DNA of 64,000 nucleotides from Poa pratensis (GCA_947311845.1 CAMZMU010000116.1:4507414-4571413); one strand, 5' to 3'; positions 45,685-57,332 are shown, counted from the stretch's first letter. Notes: generated by a model not told the origin, from the letters alone. Translations and numbers: made by a program.

Positions 45685-46559
45685 CTCTAGGAATTGCCTG
45701 CCAGATAGTAGCAGTTTCTTCCATCCAGCCGCGTCTGCTCAGTTCTACCTGGATCAGGCTCAGCAGCAGACATCTCCGCATAGCGGTGGGAGGCTAAGCG
45801 TCTCGAGGGATAATAAGCAAGATGTTGAGGAAGTTGAAGCATACAGAGCATCGTTTGGATTCAGTGCTGACGATATGGTTGCAACTCAACAAAATGCAGA
45901 AATACCTGATCTGGCGCACGATTACAGATTCAGCATATCCCCATTCGAAAACAGTGGCCGTGCTACCGAGGTGTGCCCGTCTAATGATGATCTGCCGAAT
46001 GTGGTTCCGAAGGTGGATAAATCACTTTTCAGTGTAGAAGAGAGCGCAAAGAAGTTAACAGACCAGCCTTTCAGTGGCACTCCACATGATGAAGTAGTGC
46101 ACCTGGATATATTCAAAGGTGAATGTCCTGACTTTCCACCCAAACCGTTCATTCTGTTGTAGTATCTTGGTAATACCAGACTCATCAAGATTTAGATTTT
46201 CTTTGTGAGTTGCTGCGCAAATTAACCGTTCAGTAACTTACTGGCACCGACTCCATAACCTGAACTAAAATGTCTTTGACCAGCATGCATTTACTACATC
46301 CAGATTTTGATTGATATGCAAGACCTTATCGATGGGTGTTGTGCTGCTGTTTCTGCAATCTTACTGTACTTTTATCGCAGGAACAAAAGAGGGGCATCTG
46401 TGTGAGGATGATTCCGGTGCGAAAGACTGGCATCCATTCAGGAAGATAGGGGACGAGATATCTCTAAAACACATAGAGGTGAGGAAGAGAGGCTCAGCTG
46501 GACGGGCATGCTCTGACGCAGAGATCAAGTACAGAAGGGAGGAGCCTGCGAGACGCTAA

Positions 46560-46954
46560 CCGTGTCTTGTCATGGCACAGCACGCTGTCAAGACAACTAC
46601 AGTAATATGCAGAATAAGTTTCAGAGTTTGCTTAGCTTAGCTGGTGCACTGTTAGAAATAATCTGTAGTCAAAGCTTCTGTTAGAAGTAATCCGTTTGCA
46701 GAATAAGTTTCTATGTATTGTCCAATGTCCACAACATGAAGCAGTTAGATCACAGGGAAGACAAAAGCATATCCTTGCAGCCTCGCAACCGTCTTCCTCC
46801 AACTACTAGCTGCCCAACTTACCAAAACGGACAATCGGTGGCATATCGGTGGTCGAGGAAACTAATCAATATGAAAAAAAGAAACCTGTTAGTCTCATAA
46901 GAACAATAGTTGTAATAGACGATTGTCTAATTGTCAAATTAAGTTCTTTGGAGA
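46560..46954. other. 3' flank of the decayed HRGP-family gene
   Basis: Probably former 3' untranslated region. AGAAATAATC/AGAAGTAATC and TGCAGAATAAGTTTC occur twice each (46600-46720), a small local duplication. No other feature. Confidence 0.45.
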
Positions 46955-47690
46955 AATTACTCTTCTAATTCTTATGAGTATCTCTATGCAGGTACATATA
47001 TAGATGATTACCATGATGTTTTGTTTTCCTCCAATATGTCAAAGTATTCCAAAGATTTTAACTGATGTGGACGAAAAATCATGTAACAATGGACCTTTGA
47101 CATCCTAATTCCTAAGGCAGGGGTGAGTATATGTGAGACTAACATATATAGGTCTTGTGAGCAAAGCATGCGATAAGTGTTGACCTAGTCATTCAAAAAC
47201 TGTTTTCTTTGTCATGCAATTGTGCACTATAGAATCATGTGATTATTGTAGTTGAATGGTGAAAGCTTCATGAAATGAGTAGTTTAATGCCAATCGCATG
47301 AAGAATAGCGAGAACTTCCATGATGTACGCTATATAAATACTTCCATTCCAGCCTTAGCAAGACATGTGATTTACAAATGTAAAACCAATGCACGAAACA
47401 TGTAGGATGGGATATTGGATGAGAACAATAGATGAAGCGGTAGTGGTTCTAGGAAAAACGTTTATTTCATCTCTGATATCTCAACTTTGCTTTTTCTCTG
47501 AGGAAAAAGCTTGTTCTACGTATGCTACCATATCTAGTGTGTAGTTTAATCTTCAGATTAGACGATGCGACGTTGTGACATGGTGCTTGAATCAATCATT
47601 GACCCTAGCATTTATACATTACATGATCAATGCCCTCTACACACTTTTCTGTCTCCACTCCATTTGGGGATTTGGGATATGTGACTCTCA
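46955..47690 (+). repeat. Promoter-like module B
   Basis: Carries in order GAGACTAACATATATAGG, CATGTGATTATTGTAG, a TATATAAATACTTCCATTCC box near 47330, and GATATTGGATGAGAACAATAG. It matches module A in inverted orientation and modules C, D and E in direct orientation. Confidence 0.7.
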
Positions 47691-47779
47691 TTTTAAATTT
47701 CCACCGCTAGTTGGTAGAATTAATATATATTATTAAAATGAAAGGTTATGTACTACTATTGGGTGGCGTCCCAGATAGT

Positions 47780-47868
47780 GAAAGTCTCCTGGAAGCAGCT
47801 GGGGCCGGAGCAGGTAGCACTCCCCGCACGCCGTCCTCCGGTTGAAAGATGAACACCGAGAAGATCAT
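47780..47868 (-). pseudogene. NFD4/nodulin-like MFS transporter fragment
   Basis: On the minus strand the 30-codon piece contains CSGPSCFQETFTIWD, resembling the cysteine-containing loop (CxGxxCF..TF.IW) before the last membrane span of NFD4/nodulin-like major-facilitator proteins. It lies next to promoter-like sequence but in the opposite orientation, so the arrangement is not that of a working gene. Confidence 0.5.
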
Positions 47869-47869
47869 T

Positions 47870-48230
47870 GTAGTTGAAGGTGATAGCTTCATGAATTGAC
47901 TAGTTTGATGCCAATCGCACGAAGAGTAGTGATGGGACTAATATATATAGGTCTTGTCAGCTAAGCATGAGATAAGTGTTTAGCAAGTCATGTAGGAACT
48001 GTTTTCTTATATCATGCAACTATGCACTGCAAAATCATGTGATCATTGTAGTTGAATGGTGAAAAGCTTCATGAAATGACTAGTTTGATGCCAATCGCAT
48101 GAAGAGTAGTGATGAGAACTTCCGTGATGTGCACTATATAAATAACTCCATTCCAGTCTTACAAATACATCCAATACACCGACAATGTAGTATGGGATAT
48201 TGGAGGAGAACAATAGAGGAACACCGAGAT
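47870..48230 (+). repeat. Promoter-like module C
   Basis: Two partial, overlapping versions of the module motif (TTTGATGCCAATCGCA... at 47906 and 48085) are followed by CTATATAAATAACTCCATTCC (TATA-like) and GATATTGGAGGAGAACAATAG. Confidence 0.7.
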
Positions 48231-48440
48231 GTACCCGAATAAGAGTGAGCCGTCGGGGATATTGGACACCAGGATGTTATGCTTCACGCCAAAGTTGTTG
48301 ATGCCGAACAGCTCGCTCGTCGCCGACACCGCCACCGATGAGATCGCCCCCGTGGATGTGCCCGATGATGTTCGTGCTCGTGTAAAACAAGAAATTGGAA
48401 GGGTTGAGCAGTAGGAAGAAGGCGCCCGCCATGGGCGTCA
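48231..48440 (-). pseudogene. NFD4/nodulin-like MFS transporter fragment
   Basis: Minus-strand frames contain APMAGAFFLLLNPSN-type and FFLLLNPSNFLFYTSTNIIG sequence, followed in another frame by SSVAVSATSELFGINNFGVK and HNILVSNIPDGSLLFGY. These are the conserved ATSELFG..FGV.HN..V.NIP.GSL segments of the C-terminal half of NFD4/nodulin-like MFS proteins. A frameshift near 48355 separates the two. It is a gene fragment that ends abruptly next to module C. Confidence 0.75.
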
Positions 48441-49703
48441 TCAGCAACTCGATCCATCTTGTATTAGCAAAACTGGACGGTGTGGACCATGCAAACTAAC
48501 CATACCGAAATTGTAGACATAGCGAAATTTATCAAACCGAACTCAAGGCACTAGCCAAATATGTACAGTACATATTGAACATATCTTATTTTCTCACACA
48601 TATGACACATGCATCCGAAGGACGGCAGTCGACATGAACAGAGGACATTTTAAATACATTTTTTATTTATCGAAAATATAAAATAATACGCCGATTCAAA
48701 TTGTTATATATCTAAGATATCATGGGCATCACGCATGCTGCAAAGTACTAATCGACGGGCCCCAGGCTGATAAGTACAAATCACAGTGATAAGGGCCTAA
48801 TCATTTGAACTTCATACTAATCTGCTTGCCCCTAGCCGAAATGTAGTAATCGGCTTGCCCTCGCCGATAAACTTCTCGGTAGTACGAATAATATGTAGTT
48901 GTATTCGAGTTTAGCACTATGCTTTAGTCGTGTGGTTTGATGTGTGTGAACTATGTAGTTGGCCGTGTTTTATGCACCTGATCGGTACTAAGTTTATATA
49001 TTCTGAACAGACTCACACACAACAAGCATTTACGAAACAAATATAATGACAACCAACAAATATTAGGAAGTAGCAGTCTCACAAAAAAAATTAACATCTA
49101 CCAGGAAACAACACGCTTGGATCTTCATCAGTCATCTTCTTCTCCACGTCAGCATATCGTCTTTGCCTCCTCCACGTCATAGACCTTTGACGTTTCAGAT
49201 GGGTTCTTCATATAGCCACACCATCACCTCCAGGCACCAGTTGTCAATGGCGTCGTTATTCTGAGCGTGGAAAAAACGGCGGGAGAAGAAAAGAAAATTC
49301 ACCCAAGCGACGTAATTAAGCTGGTCACGGTGGCGTAATTAAGCTCGGTGAGGCAAATCACGCGAGCGACGTAATTATGCTGGTCATGGTGGCGTTCCGA
49401 CCAGTACCGATGTACCGATGCCGGAACCCTGGACGCCGCTGCATCCCACCCATCAACGTCATTCGCAAGCTTCCGAGACTGCGCATGAGTGGTCTTAATT
49501 GCAGTAGCGGAGGCAGCAACTTTTTTTTAGGTATGGCGACGCAACTGATCACCAAAAATAACGTGGAATGAAATTACATGAGGGCGCACACACATTATCT
49601 ATGCTATATGTGATTAAATAGAATAAGCACATGTAGTGTCTCGATGAATATTCAGTCGTGTATCCAATATCCACGTGTATCATAGATCTCACTACGTCCT
49701 TTT
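48441..49703. other. Spacer with short local repeats
   Basis: At 49298-49395 GCGACGTAATTAAGCTGGTC and GCGACGTAATTATGCTGGTC recur 75 bp apart; a related version (GAGCGATCTAATTAACCTGG) lies at 51606. CGGCTTGCCC occurs twice near 48830-48865. No gene was recognised. Confidence 0.5.
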
Positions 49704-49889
49704 TGTTAGGAATTAACTAATTAGTTTAATTAATGAGTTAAATCCCTGCTTATGTCGGTTCCACTTTGGTAACTGCATCCTTGTAAACCGCCTTTGTACC
49801 AGGGTATATATACCCGATATTCTATCAATGAAACCAACAGTTCGATTCATTGTCTCTCTCGCTCGATTCTCTCTCGATATCTTCCAACA
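49704..49889 (+). mobile_element. Copia-like LTR (186 bp)
   Basis: Bounded by TGTTAGGAATT and CTTCCAACA (TG...CA), with GTATATATACCC as TATA element and CTATCAATGAAACC upstream of a CAGTTCGATTCATT segment shared with the LTR at 15434-15614. It is followed by a short leader but no intact gag. A solo or truncated LTR. Confidence 0.6.
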
Positions 49890-50259
49890 CTTTTCCAATC
49901 GGGTGACTACTACGACTCAAAATGCTCAGCTGGTCACAGCGGCTCAAGGGTCAACCACGTCGAGTTCCACGCACTTACCGGAGGACGTTTACTCACCCGA
50001 CGACCACCAAGTCCTCCAGCTTTTGCAGCACCGACAACATCGACGTCCGCATCACCGGCGTGCACCTCCCGAACAACACCGCCACAACATATGTACATTG
50101 CATACATATATCCGGTGATTTTACCGCTAGCAGCTTGTACCGTATTCAACCTTGCAATGTTCTAATGGTTACCAACCCGCGCAGTGAAATGAAAGCTTAC
50201 ATCGAAGCTGCTTCAAAGCTTGAGTTCAAACTAATGCATGATAAAACCACAAACATTTG
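49890..50259 (+). other. Possible internal leader after the copia-like LTR
   Basis: CCACGTCGAGTTCCACGCAC and downstream sequence have short open frames, none with a recognisable retrotransposon domain. Module D follows. Confidence 0.3.
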
Positions 50260-50720
50260 GTTTCCTCCAATGTTTCATGGTATTCAAAGATTCAAGCTAA
50301 TGTTGTAGAGAACGTATCTATGGTCATGTGACAATGAACCTTTCACATCCTATCCCAAAGACGAGTAAGTATATTTGCGACCGCATATATAGCATTGGTT
50401 AGATAACCTGTGATAAGTGTCGAGCAAATCATTTAAACCATGTGATCACTGTGCATCGATGTATTGTATCCTGTTGAAAACCAAGAGAAAAGAATGGTGA
50501 AAACTTGATGAAATTAGCAGGTGAATGGCAATCACATGAAAAAGAGTGTGAGAGGTTCATATATTTTATGACAACCGCATCAAGAATGGTTAAAAGGTCA
50601 AACATATCCATTGTTGAAATACTCCCGTTCTGCCCTTATTAAAGACTTGCGATTCACAAATGTAAAATTCATCCACCAACCGCGTAATACGAAATAATAT
50701 TTTCCGCCAACTACGTATTA
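50260..50720 (+). repeat. Promoter-like module D (most diverged)
   Basis: Order of TTTCCTCCAATGTTTCATGG, GACAATGAACCTTTCACATCC, ATCATTTAAACCATGTGATC and TGGCAATCACATGAA matches modules B, C and E, with many substitutions. The TATA-like segment is not conserved. Confidence 0.6.
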
Positions 50721-50820
50721 GAAAATTATTCAAATTTAACAAAATTAAAATCACGTCAGCCTCACAAGAACAATTGTTAAATATACCATATAATGGTAAA
50801 AAGTTAAGTTCCACGAAGAA

Positions 50821-51245
50821 ATTACTCTTCTAGAATTTATTAGCATCTTGATGAAGTAAATGTTTACCATGATATTTTGTTTTCCTTCAATATTTCAGAA
50901 CATTCTCCAGATTGAAAAAATGTTGAAGAAAAACATATCTAATCTCATGTAACACATGACCTTTGATATTCTAGTTCCTAAGGTAGACGAGTGTATGTGA
51001 GACTATAGCTAAGCATGCGAGTCAGTTTCTCTGTCATGCAAGTATGCACTTAAAAATCATGTGATCATTGTAGTTACGTGGTGAAAACTGCACGAAATGA
51101 CTAGTTGAGTGCCAATCGCGTGAAGGATAGTGAGACTTGAGTGATGTCCACCCTATAAATACTTCCATATATTCGGCCTTATTAAGACTCGCAAATCACA
51201 AATGTAAAACCAGTATACCGACCATGTAGTATGTGATATTGGAGG
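50821..51245 (+). repeat. Promoter-like module E
   Basis: Contains AAATCATGTGATCATTGTAG, GAGTGCCAATCGCGTGAAGG, CCTATAAATACTTCCATAT (TATA-like, near 51150) and GATATTGGAGGAGAACAATAG. It ends where the transporter fragment starts. Confidence 0.7.
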
Positions 51246-51365
51246 AGAACAATAGATGCCTTGGGGCAGCGTACGTAGAGGATGTTGCAGAGCAGCGTGC
51301 CGACGATGCATGTCGCGTACGGGTCCTTGATATGTTTGTGGCATGCGGGCTTGGTGCCGCACAAT
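51246..51365 (-). pseudogene. NFD4/nodulin-like C-terminal fragment
   Basis: The minus strand reads GTKPACHKHIKDPYATCIVG and then TLLCNILYVRCPK, a cysteine-bearing loop followed by a hydrophobic span, consistent with the last membrane segment of the NFD4-like transporter family. Only about 40 codons remain. Confidence 0.4.
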
Positions 51366-51688
51366 TCGCCTTCTTCTGGGGACGACTTTGAGAAGATTGA
51401 AACGAAAAAGATTTAAGAATGGAGCTAGCTTCCACGTTAGACTAACGTATCGACGATTAGTCATATGAACATATGGTTCTAATGACCGGCCGTCGGCATG
51501 ACAACTTCCATGCTCAATACTTAACAGCCTGCCTGTCTAGATTAAACGGTCGGCTAGCTTGACTGTACGCTACCACCATTTGAGTTCGGTGACGTAAATC
51601 ACCGGAGCGATCTAATTAACCTGGACACGCTTTGCTCGTACTAGCGATGTGGGACAAGTTTATGCGCTTTCCGTTTGTGTCGAGCAAC
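51366..51688. other. Spacer
   Basis: Contains GGTGACGTAAATCACCGGAGCG, related to 49346-49370. No gene seen. Confidence 0.4.
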
Positions 51689-51696
51689 TACGCCGC

Positions 51697-52504
51697 CAGG
51701 GCCGGCCCATAAGGCGGGGCAGCGGGGCGGCCGCCCTAGGCCCCCGGCAGGAAGGGGCCCCTGCCCAGGTATTACTTCGATTCTAGATTAGTAGCAGTAG
51801 GAAAATTCTGCCCAACCAAGAAATCAGGAGGGGAAAAAAAAGGCCCAAGATGGTGCAATCACGTAAAAGCAAGATGAAGCCCACCAGGCCACCACGCTTC
51901 TGGACTTAAGGACCCGTGGGCAGCCTATCGTGGGTGAATTAGTTGATCGCTAACAACATTTTACTGATTCAGTTTTCCTTCGTTCTGGTCTGTCTCTCCT
52001 CCCTAAGTTCTAAATATTAGAGAGAGATAGAGCGCCACAGCGCCTCTCCTTTACAGTTTGGAGGTCCGGCCAAGTAAAAAAAAAGAAGGTTCGGCCAGCC
52101 GTTAACGGAGACCAACGACACGATCTCGTTCCCCAATCAGCTGACTTTCTATTCTCAACGTTCTACTGTTACTGAATGTTCGATAGATCAGAGATGGTAC
52201 AAGTTCATTTTAGCAAGGTTGTTTGTTCAGTTGATGAAATGATGGCGGCCTCGTTACCACACTTAGAAAAGCAATTATTTGTAGAATTGATGTTTCCTTA
52301 CTACCATGATGTAGTTCTCTAAATCGATACAAATAAACAGTTTATTGTGTCATTTCACAGTTCTGAGATCATGGATATATGTTATGTAGTTGACATTTCA
52401 TTTGTTTTTAAAATACAATATATTCTATTTTTTGTCCGGCAAAAAAGGGCCCTTTCTTGTCGTCTTGCCCCTAGGCCCCGAATATGTAAGGACCGGCCCT
52501 GCGT
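51697..52504. mobile_element. hAT-type non-autonomous element (808 bp)
   Basis: It starts CAGGGCCGGCCC (51697) and ends GGACCGGCCCTG at 52501, inverted. The 8-bp direct repeat TACGCCGC flanks it at 51689-51696 and 52505-52512, with three extra bases (CGT) on the right. GCCCTAGGCCCCC (51742) and GCCCCTAGGCCCC (52468) extend the similarity inside. There is no transposase. Confidence 0.72.
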
Positions 52505-52689
52505 TACGCCGCCTTCTCCCACCAATGCACACATGCTTCCACTCGGACACGGACCGGCCCAGTTCCTCTCGGCCCTATCGCTTTCCACTCGTGGGCCTCT
52601 AGTGATCCATCCTTTCATCCAAAAACTCTCTGGCCAGTGCAAACAAGAGGTTCTCCACAAAAAAATAAAAAAAGCACAAACAGGAGAAC

Positions 52690-53420
52690 TTTTTTTTTTC
52701 GAACCTCGGCAATGCCTTTGATTGATAAAGTCGAAAAGAGTTGGACAGTTTATAAGGGAAACCGGCCGAAAACCATACAACACAACACACCACACTGGCC
52801 CCAAGGCCACGTCCCAAAAACGAGTCGACGACCATGTCGCCCTAGCAAACCATAGCCGACACCAACACGGCGGAGGCGACCTCAACGCAAGAAGAAACCC
52901 GGAGCCGCCGCTCCGACATCCACGCCGGCCCCTAGGCCGCGCCCCAAACGAGTCGACGACCATGTTGCCCTAACAACCATAGCCGACACCAAACACAGCG
53001 GAGACAACGTCAACGCAAGACGAAACCCGGAGCCGCCGCTCCGACATCCACGCCAGCCCCAGGGCCGCGCACCACCGAGCCGAAGACGAAATCGCCGACG
53101 CCAGCCACCATCACTCCACAGATCCCTCTGGCCGATGGAACATCCAAGGCGAGTCCCCAAGAGGCAAGCGACGCAAGAGCGCCGCCCTCGCCCGATCCCA
53201 CACAGGATCTAGGGTTTCCCCGGAGAACCCGGGCGGAGAAGCGAGAGCACCGCCACGACGACACCTCCAAGAAGGACACGGCGCCAGATGGCACTCGGAA
53301 AAATCTGACTGTGGCACAGGCCTTGACGGGTCACAGATGTACCAGGCACTTGAAGGAGCTTACACCGAAGGAGCTTGTGCACGCTGTCCAACTCTTGGAG
53401 AAAACACACCTTATCACGCT
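52690..53420 (-). mobile_element. LINE-like 3' region with 128-bp tandem repeat
   Basis: The block begins with TTTTTTTTTTCGAACC on the plus strand, i.e. a poly(A) end on the minus strand, followed by AATGCCTTTGATTGATAAAG, a layout common to grass LINE 3' ends. Two direct copies of a 128-bp unit (52822-52949 and 52950-53077) each contain AACCCGGAGCCGCCGCTCCG. No reverse-transcriptase domain was recognised, so assignment rests on the tail and composition. Confidence 0.45.
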
Positions 53421-53479
53421 ACAGCGTGAGTGAATAATATATCTGCGTGCTGTAGTAAATCATGAACTGTTGTGTGGTT

Positions 53480-53560
53480 TAGTGGCAATGCCATGGGCTG
53501 CTGGAAAGCAGGTCTTGAGTTCGATTCACCAGCTTTGTACCTCTAAGTTTTAATTGTTAT
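53480..53560 (+). mobile_element. tRNA-derived SINE-like segment
   Basis: TGGTTTAGTGGCAATGCC resembles a Pol III A box and GGTCTTGAGTTCGATTC a B box, 30 bp apart, as in tRNA-derived SINEs. No target duplication or tail was defined. Confidence 0.35.
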
Positions 53561-54780
53561 TTCACCTACTGACATGTGGGACCCACGTGTCAGACATACT
53601 CCAGTACACAGATGCTAGAGAAAAATATATAGGGGTCTTTCGGCAAAACTGACAACGTTACGTGTCAGATTCAGAACGATTTTGGACCTGTTTGTTCGTT
53701 CAATAAAAGTTGTGGGGCAGGGTTGTCCATTTCATAAGTTGTGGGACTAATTTGTACATCTCAAACAAGTTGTGAGACTAATAGTGTACCTCAAAGATAT
53801 AGCATCAAATCACATGCACGCATGTGCAGCTGGAGTGCTACAGACTGCCCGACAATGTATCTAGTATCGCTTCTTAGGGCGTGTTTGGTTGAGATTTTAC
53901 GTGCAGATTCACGTTCTGGCAGCTGGAATCGCAACCAAACGGTATTTTCGAAGCCCCCAGATTCGGCGACGCGGGTGATTCTCGACGTGTAAAACGGAAG
54001 CGGGCGAACCCCCAGATTCCAGTGCGTTGCGTCGAAGGAAAGGGTGCAAATTACCCGCCATGCCATCCCATTAGTGAAAATAATGGTTCGTTTTTTTATT
54101 TCTCTCCTCCTGCAGAACTGTCCGCTCCTCCCGACTCCTCTTTTTCTCCTCAACCCGGAACAGGAAGGGCGGCGCCCAGGCTAGGGTTCCGCCTCGCCGG
54201 TCGATTCCGGCGGCGTCCGGTGGCGCGCCGGCCGGAGATCGGAAGCACCCAGCCCTCCAGTTCTTTCTACCACCGGGACCGGTCCGTTTCTGTTGCGGCG
54301 GCACGCACAAGCACCCGTGTCGACCGCCGCTCCAAGATCCGTCGCGCCGTCGCCTCCGCGAACAAGTCCAGAGACCGGCCGGCCGGAAATCCACCTGCGC
54401 AGCCTGAAAGGTATGGCCTCCTTCTCTTCCCTCCTCTCCCTCCTTCCCATCCCGTTCCTCCTCCATCCCGTGCCTGCTCACCTCCTGTTTTTTCTTTCTT
54501 TTTTTCTGATTTTCCAGTCTTTGATTGCAATCTGTGATGCCAACGTATGATTAATTGTTTGTGATATACATCACTGATTATGTGTATGGTCCAGTCATAT
54601 ATAGGAATTTTTTCTCCTCCTGAAATATGTATGGTGTTCGCTTGCTAGCTGTTTGTGAAAATGATTGTAGGAAAATGCATTTTTGTTCTACAATCTGTAC
54701 ATGTTGGTGTGACGTTATATTTCCAGCATATGATATTGTTGCATATTAGCTAAAGTAATTGATTTTTGTGTGATTGAAGT

Positions 54781-55764
54781 ATGGGTGAGAAGGCTGTATG
54801 GGATAAGGCAAATGTCAAGCATTTCTGTGACATTTGTAAAGAAGAGGTTCTTGCTGGGCACAGGCCCTTAGGTCATCTAAATAAAGTCGGATGGAAGAAC
54901 CTTGAAGACAAATTTGCAGAAAAATCTGGGAGAAAGTTAGAGCATTTGCAACTAAAAAACAAATGGGATAATCTGAAAAGAAGCTATACATGTTTTATGG
55001 AGTTGAAACATGATGCAACTGGACTAGGATGGGATTATGAGAACCATACCGTGGAGTGTGACGAAGGATGGTGGAAAGAACATCTTGCGGTAAGTGGCAA
55101 GTATGTTTACATTAAAATTATTTATTTTGTCTTGTTCATTTCTTGGAAGCGGTAAGTAACAAAGTTGAGCATTCTATTTCAGAGATGTCATGATCCGAGT
55201 AATGGAAGGAAATGCAAGCATGTGCAGTTTAAAAAGCGTGGACCGGATAACTTGGAGGCCCTAGAGGTCATGTTTGATAGAGCACATGTCAATGGGGCAA
55301 CTGCTTCCACCCCTGGAATTTTGTCTGATTCAAGTGATGATGAAGCGGTTGTAGAAGAGAAAACAGATGACATTGGAGAGATGAAGTTGGCAGCTTTGAA
55401 GAAAAAGAATGAGAAGAAGCGCAAGAGAGACAAAATTATTATTGAAGAGAAAGAAGAAAAAAGTCCATTCTTAAGATTGTTCAAGCAAACATGCTCGCAT
55501 ATAGAAACTTCAGCGGTCAAGATAGCATCAAGTGTTGAAGCTTCATCAGCTCCTCCTCAAATCAACCAAGTTCCAAGTATTAAAGAGGCACTGTCCATGG
55601 TTAAAGAATGTGGGGTGGCAGAAGGAACTGATATTATGCATACAGCCACATTTCTTATCATGAAGCCTGAATTTAGAGAAGTTTTCGGCTTGCTTGAAAC
55701 AAATGATGGAAGACTCCATTTGCTAAAGAGGGAACATGAGAAGGAGACGAGGAAGCTGATGTGA
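54781..55764 (+). CDS. PIF/Harbinger ORF1: Myb/SANT-like DNA-binding protein
   Basis: Two exons (54781-55089 and 55183-55764; donor GCG|GTAAGT, acceptor TTTCAG|AGA, phase 0) give 296 residues with no internal stop. The N-terminal 100 residues form a Myb/SANT-like domain with its spaced tryptophans (VGWKNLEDKF, LKNKWDNLKRSY, DEGWWKEHL). The middle is acidic (SDSSDDEAVVEEK), followed by a lysine-rich, nuclear-localisation-like stretch (ALKKKNEKKRKRDK) and a C-terminal helix-rich region. In plant PIF/Pong systems this protein binds subterminal DNA and helps import the transposase into the nucleus; both ORFs are needed. The gene lies 274 bp upstream of the transposase. Confidence 0.9.
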
Positions 55765-56038
55765 ACCCTCTAGTTGCAATATCTATTTTCTTATGTCTGT
55801 AATGTTTGAAACCATATTTGCTTCTGTTTGAAACAATTTGGTTATATTTGTATGCTTGGAACCATATTTCCTTATGTTTGAATGGTGAACAATTTGCTTA
55901 TGATTGTATTGCTGGACCAATTTGTTATGTTTGAATGCTTACAAAAGTATTTGCTTATGTATGTGATTTTCTTGCCATGATGGCGCATTGTTGCTGCCAT
56001 CATTTTTAACGTGACCTTGCTGTTTTTGCTTTGTGTAG

Positions 56039-57332
56039 ATGGAGGCACACAAGGAAGAAGTAGTTAAAAGGGCACAAGAGGGACTACTACTTCTAGCCGA
56101 GTTGACCAAACAGGCTGCTACCCTTGGTCACTTAGGTAATCTCTACACTGAGAGGTATTATGAGAAAAGTTCTTACAGAGATGCTCAACAAACTGGAATT
56201 GAGTGGGTCACAGAGTGCTTGGGTCGTCCTAGATATTTTTATAAGATGTTTAGGATGACCCCGAAGGTTTTCATGACACTACATGATATGCTTGTCTCAT
56301 CCTACGGTTTGAAGTCAACAAACAATGTTTCATCCATTGAGTCACTTGCAATGTTTTTATGGATTGTTGGAGGCCCCCAAGCATTTGCGCAAGCTGAGAA
56401 CCGCTTTGTTAGGTCATTGTGGACAGTTCATATGAAGTTTAAAGAAGTGTTGTTGTCTTTGCGAAAATTAGCAAAGGATAACATCAAGCCGAGAGATCCT
56501 ACTTTCAGTAACGAGCATGCAAAGGTTAAAGATAGTCGCTTCTGGCCTCATTTTAAAGGTGCTATTGGTGCTATAGATGGTTCACATGTCCCAGTTTCGG
56601 TTCCTGAAGAGCAGGTGGTTAAGCACACATGTAGGCACGGGTATACTTCTCAAAATGTCCTTGCTATATGTGACTTTGACATGAGGTTTACCTTTGTGGT
56701 TGCTGGTTGGCCGGGCTCTGCACATGACACTCGAATCCTCAATCACGCATTAGCAAAATTTGCAGATCAGTTTCCAGTGCCTCCAAAAGGTAAAAAATGT
56801 CCTATGTACTTCAATACGTGGTCTCTTTTATTATTTCTTGGTGCTAACTTATATTTTTTCAGGCAAATACTATCTTGTCGATTCCGGTTATCCAAACCGA
56901 ACTGGATACCTTGCTCCTTTCAAGGGGAGTACATATCATCTACCGGAATTCCGTATCCGACGTCAGCGTGCGCCTCAAGGGAAGTTTGAGATATTCAATT
57001 TTCTGCATTCGTCCCTTCGCAATGTCATTGAGCGTGTATTCGGGGTCCTGAAACAAAAATGGCGCATATTGAAGGCTATGCCAAGTTTCCCACCTCGTAC
57101 ACAGAAGCATATCATTATTGCTTGCATGGCTTTGCACAATTTTATCCGTGATAGCAAATTGGAGGATGAGGAATTTGATAAATGTGATGAGGATGAGGAC
57201 TATATGCCTGAAGCGGCACAAGCAACGACACAAGCACAAGGAGATGACGTTCCAGAAGAGGAGAACGAGGTGACCATGAACACCATTCGTGACATGATAG
57301 CGAATGCCTTGTTTGTTGCGAGAGCGACCTAG
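56039..57332 (+). CDS. PIF/Harbinger transposase (HARBI1/ALP1-like, DDE)
   Basis: Exons 56039-56789 and 56863-57332 (donor AAAG|GTAAAA, acceptor TTTTTTCAG|GC) encode 406 residues, the usual family length. The DDE_Tnp_4 catalytic residues are visible: Asp180 in GAIDGSH, Asp230 in WPGSAHDTRIL and Glu307 in NVIERVFGVLKQKW. A helix-turn-helix-like N-terminal part (MTPKVFMTLHDML, SIESLAMFLWIVG) precedes them. The C-terminus is acidic (DEDEDYMPEAA). Expected to excise and insert the element at TWA sites together with ORF1. Domesticated relatives (HARBI1, ALP1) are known, but the complete termini and TTA duplication here point to a transposon copy. No stop or frameshift was found. Confidence 0.93.

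Larger units (their letters stand above)
42236..46559 (+). pseudogene. Hydroxyproline-rich glycoprotein family gene (At5g52430-like), decayed
   Basis: A GC-rich first exon ends near 42440. After a 2.6 kb intron, the exon starting at 45013 (acceptor TTCTTAACAG) encodes RIWAGCLSGTSCFRSHKGGK and then PPSSPASFSNSPLPSTAQSP and SVSTNSPGGPTSNLFSG. This order resembles the plant family annotated as hydroxyproline-rich glycoprotein family proteins (function unknown). Further matches appear in other frames: PSSSLISPASVTSRTG (about 45430) and VEEVEAYRASFGFSADDM (about 45823-45876), with a last exon DWHPFRKIGDEISLKHIEV (about 46426-46480). The part that should follow NLFSG is shortened, frames change at least three times, and an 83-bp duplication disrupts 45519-45684. 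Most likely a pseudogene. Confidence 0.65.

Noticed and set aside
48229..48414. Plus-strand 61-codon ORF starting MYPNKSEPSG
   Set aside because: The minus strand reads conserved transporter segments over the same bases, so the plus frame is a shadow.
52382..53317. ORFs of 66-193 codons on the minus strand
   Set aside because: They span the hAT end and the 128-bp repeats, change frame without conserved motifs, and repeat themselves because of the minisatellite.
53480..53560. Functional tRNA gene
   Set aside because: A and B boxes are present but no acceptor or anticodon stem pairs properly; better explained as SINE-like.
54022..54537. 171-codon plus-strand ORF upstream of Harbinger ORF1
   Set aside because: Lies in the element's GC-rich leader; a probable splice donor near 54409 and lack of any domain argue for untranslated sequence.
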